Assembly: GCA_009823505.1 (NCBI GenBank)
Contig: VZQC01001008.1
Span: forward strand, 2,773,920-2,837,919
Source of the DNA: Rhizomys pruinosus
Lineage: Eukaryota > Chordata > Mammalia > Rodentia > Spalacidae
Direction: 5' to 3'
DNA: 64,000 nt
Shown: positions 62,943 through 64,000 of the stretch, in pieces
Layout of the letters: each line of letters opens with the position of its first letter
Numbering within the stretch: the stretch's first letter is position 1
The notes under the pieces: generated by a model
What the model was told of the DNA's origin: nothing
The model's input: the letters and a program-made list of their open reading frames with translations, nothing else
Database searches by the model: none
Made by a program: the position numbers and the translations under genes

Positions 62943-63239
62943 GTAATGGGGGCTTTTCAATGCTTGTCCTTGACTGATTCTTTCAACAGCATGTAAGGTA
63001 AAGAAGGCAAGTGTTTTCTCTTGTTACAGAGATAGGGACTTGGACCCAAACACGTTAAATCACTTTCCTAAGATTTTTAAAAACAGTAAGAAAGAAATCT
63101 GAAATGTATCAAGTGGTCTGACACAGATATCCTTTGGCATCCATGGGGAACTGATTCTTGGACCCTGTGGATACCAAAATCTGTGTATGCTAAAGTCCTT
63201 ATGTAAAATGTTCACTATCACATACAATTTATCCACAAT

Positions 63240-63386
63240 CTTTTTTTTTTTTTTTGAAACAGGGTCTCCCTATAGCCCCAGCTGGCCTGGAATTCACTCT
63301 GTAGACAAGGTTGGCCTTGAACTCACAGAGATCCGCCTGCCTCTGCCTCCCGAGTGCTAGGAGGCATGTGCCACCATGCCCAGCTA
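63240..63386 (-). mobile_element. B1 SINE
   Basis: T run then gaaacagggtctccctatag…; ggattaaag is shortened to gga. Confidence 0.9.
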
Positions 63387-64000
63387 CAACTGAACTATTT
63401 CTACTTCAGACAGAGAACATCTTCCTATAACCTGGACTTCCTGATACAAACCTGCATCCTCAAGCAGTACCACCCAGATTACCTCACATCGTGCCACCTT
63501 TCTTACCTAGGCAACTTACTGGAAAAAGGAGTCTCAAAACAACGCTACAAAACTCAAGAGTTGTACCATTTATAACTCACATTAATCTTTATATATGTCA
63601 CACTCAAATAAAAATTATCTCGAATGCAACCAAACCAAATCACACCACACCAAACTACTTCCTGAAAAGGAAGCAGAGGTAATAACTCATCAAAGATGTA
63701 CTATGAAATTCACACACACAAAAAATCAACTAAAAAAAAAGGCAGGGATGTTTTTAAATAACCCTAATCAAACATTCTTACTATTTATTACCCTATCTGG
63801 TCACTGGGAAACTGGAACCCATTCCCAAATACAGCTTTGTTCTCTGTTGTCACAGGTTACTTTGGTCTCCAATCTAGCAATTTCTTTTCTTTTTTTTAGC
63901 AATTTCTTTTCTTTAGGTTTGAAATAACAATAGACCAGGATCCAGGATCCCAGGAGCCGTTTATAAAGCTCTGTTAAGTAGTATCTCAGAAGGAAGAAGG

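Larger units (their letters stand above)
60355..64000 (-). other. MTMR10 5' intron
   Basis: No coding exon or CpG-rich promoter seen. It holds B1 copies (60929-61105, 61204-61349, 63240-63386), an old B4-like SINE (62254-62415) and a B3-like SINE (62707-62942). 61400-62240 and 63390-64000 look unique. Confidence 0.55.

Noticed and set aside
60355..64000. First MTMR10 coding exons or promoter
   Set aside because: I searched for sequence encoding the family's N-terminal residues and for a CpG-rich block and found neither.

Overview
This window is nuclear DNA from a muroid rodent. It is dense in B1 (7SL-derived), B3-like (tRNA-derived) and ID/B4-like SINEs, with L1 fragments and one nearly complete MaLR-type LTR element. 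The B1 consensus (…GACAGCTGGGGCTACAGGGAGACCC…) does not look like the usual mouse or hamster form as I remember them, so I do not name a species.

Two protein-coding genes are present, tail to tail. (1) FAN1, + strand: only the last four coding exons (4087-10126), encoding the end of the nuclease including the C-terminal VRR_NUC active site. Earlier exons were not found in 1-4086 and presumably lie to the left. (2) MTMR10, - strand: fourteen coding exons from 60354 down to the stop at 16808, about 732 codons. Only roughly the first 40 codons and the promoter lie beyond the right edge. All intron phases join correctly. The neighbour pair and its orientation match the FAN1-MTMR10 arrangement of human 15q13.3. 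FAN1 is a DNA-repair nuclease and MTMR10 a catalytically dead myotubularin; they share a neighbourhood, not a pathway.

Layout: 1-4086 FAN1 intron, with a 79-bp tandem repeat at the edge; 4087-10126 FAN1 3' exons around a SINE-packed intron; 10127-16807 intergenic and 3'UTR DNA with a 45-bp minisatellite and a microsatellite cluster; 16808-60354 MTMR10; 60355-64000 MTMR10 5' intron.

The most important anomaly is a 2.1-kb direct duplication (36330-38478 and 38480-40601) abutting a single N at 38479. It contains an MTMR10 coding exon twice. The left copy carries many single-base indels, one of which breaks the exon; the right copy is intact. This looks like two overlapping contig ends that were not merged, not a biological exon duplication. 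A second indel-rich patch lies at about 57820-59175. I found no evidence for a new gene system. The items of interest are repeat biology (a B3-like SINE subfamily with a 17-bp internal duplication, a MaLR nested inside such a SINE, a probable pogo/Tigger transposase fossil, several coding-phase minisatellites) and assembly quality.
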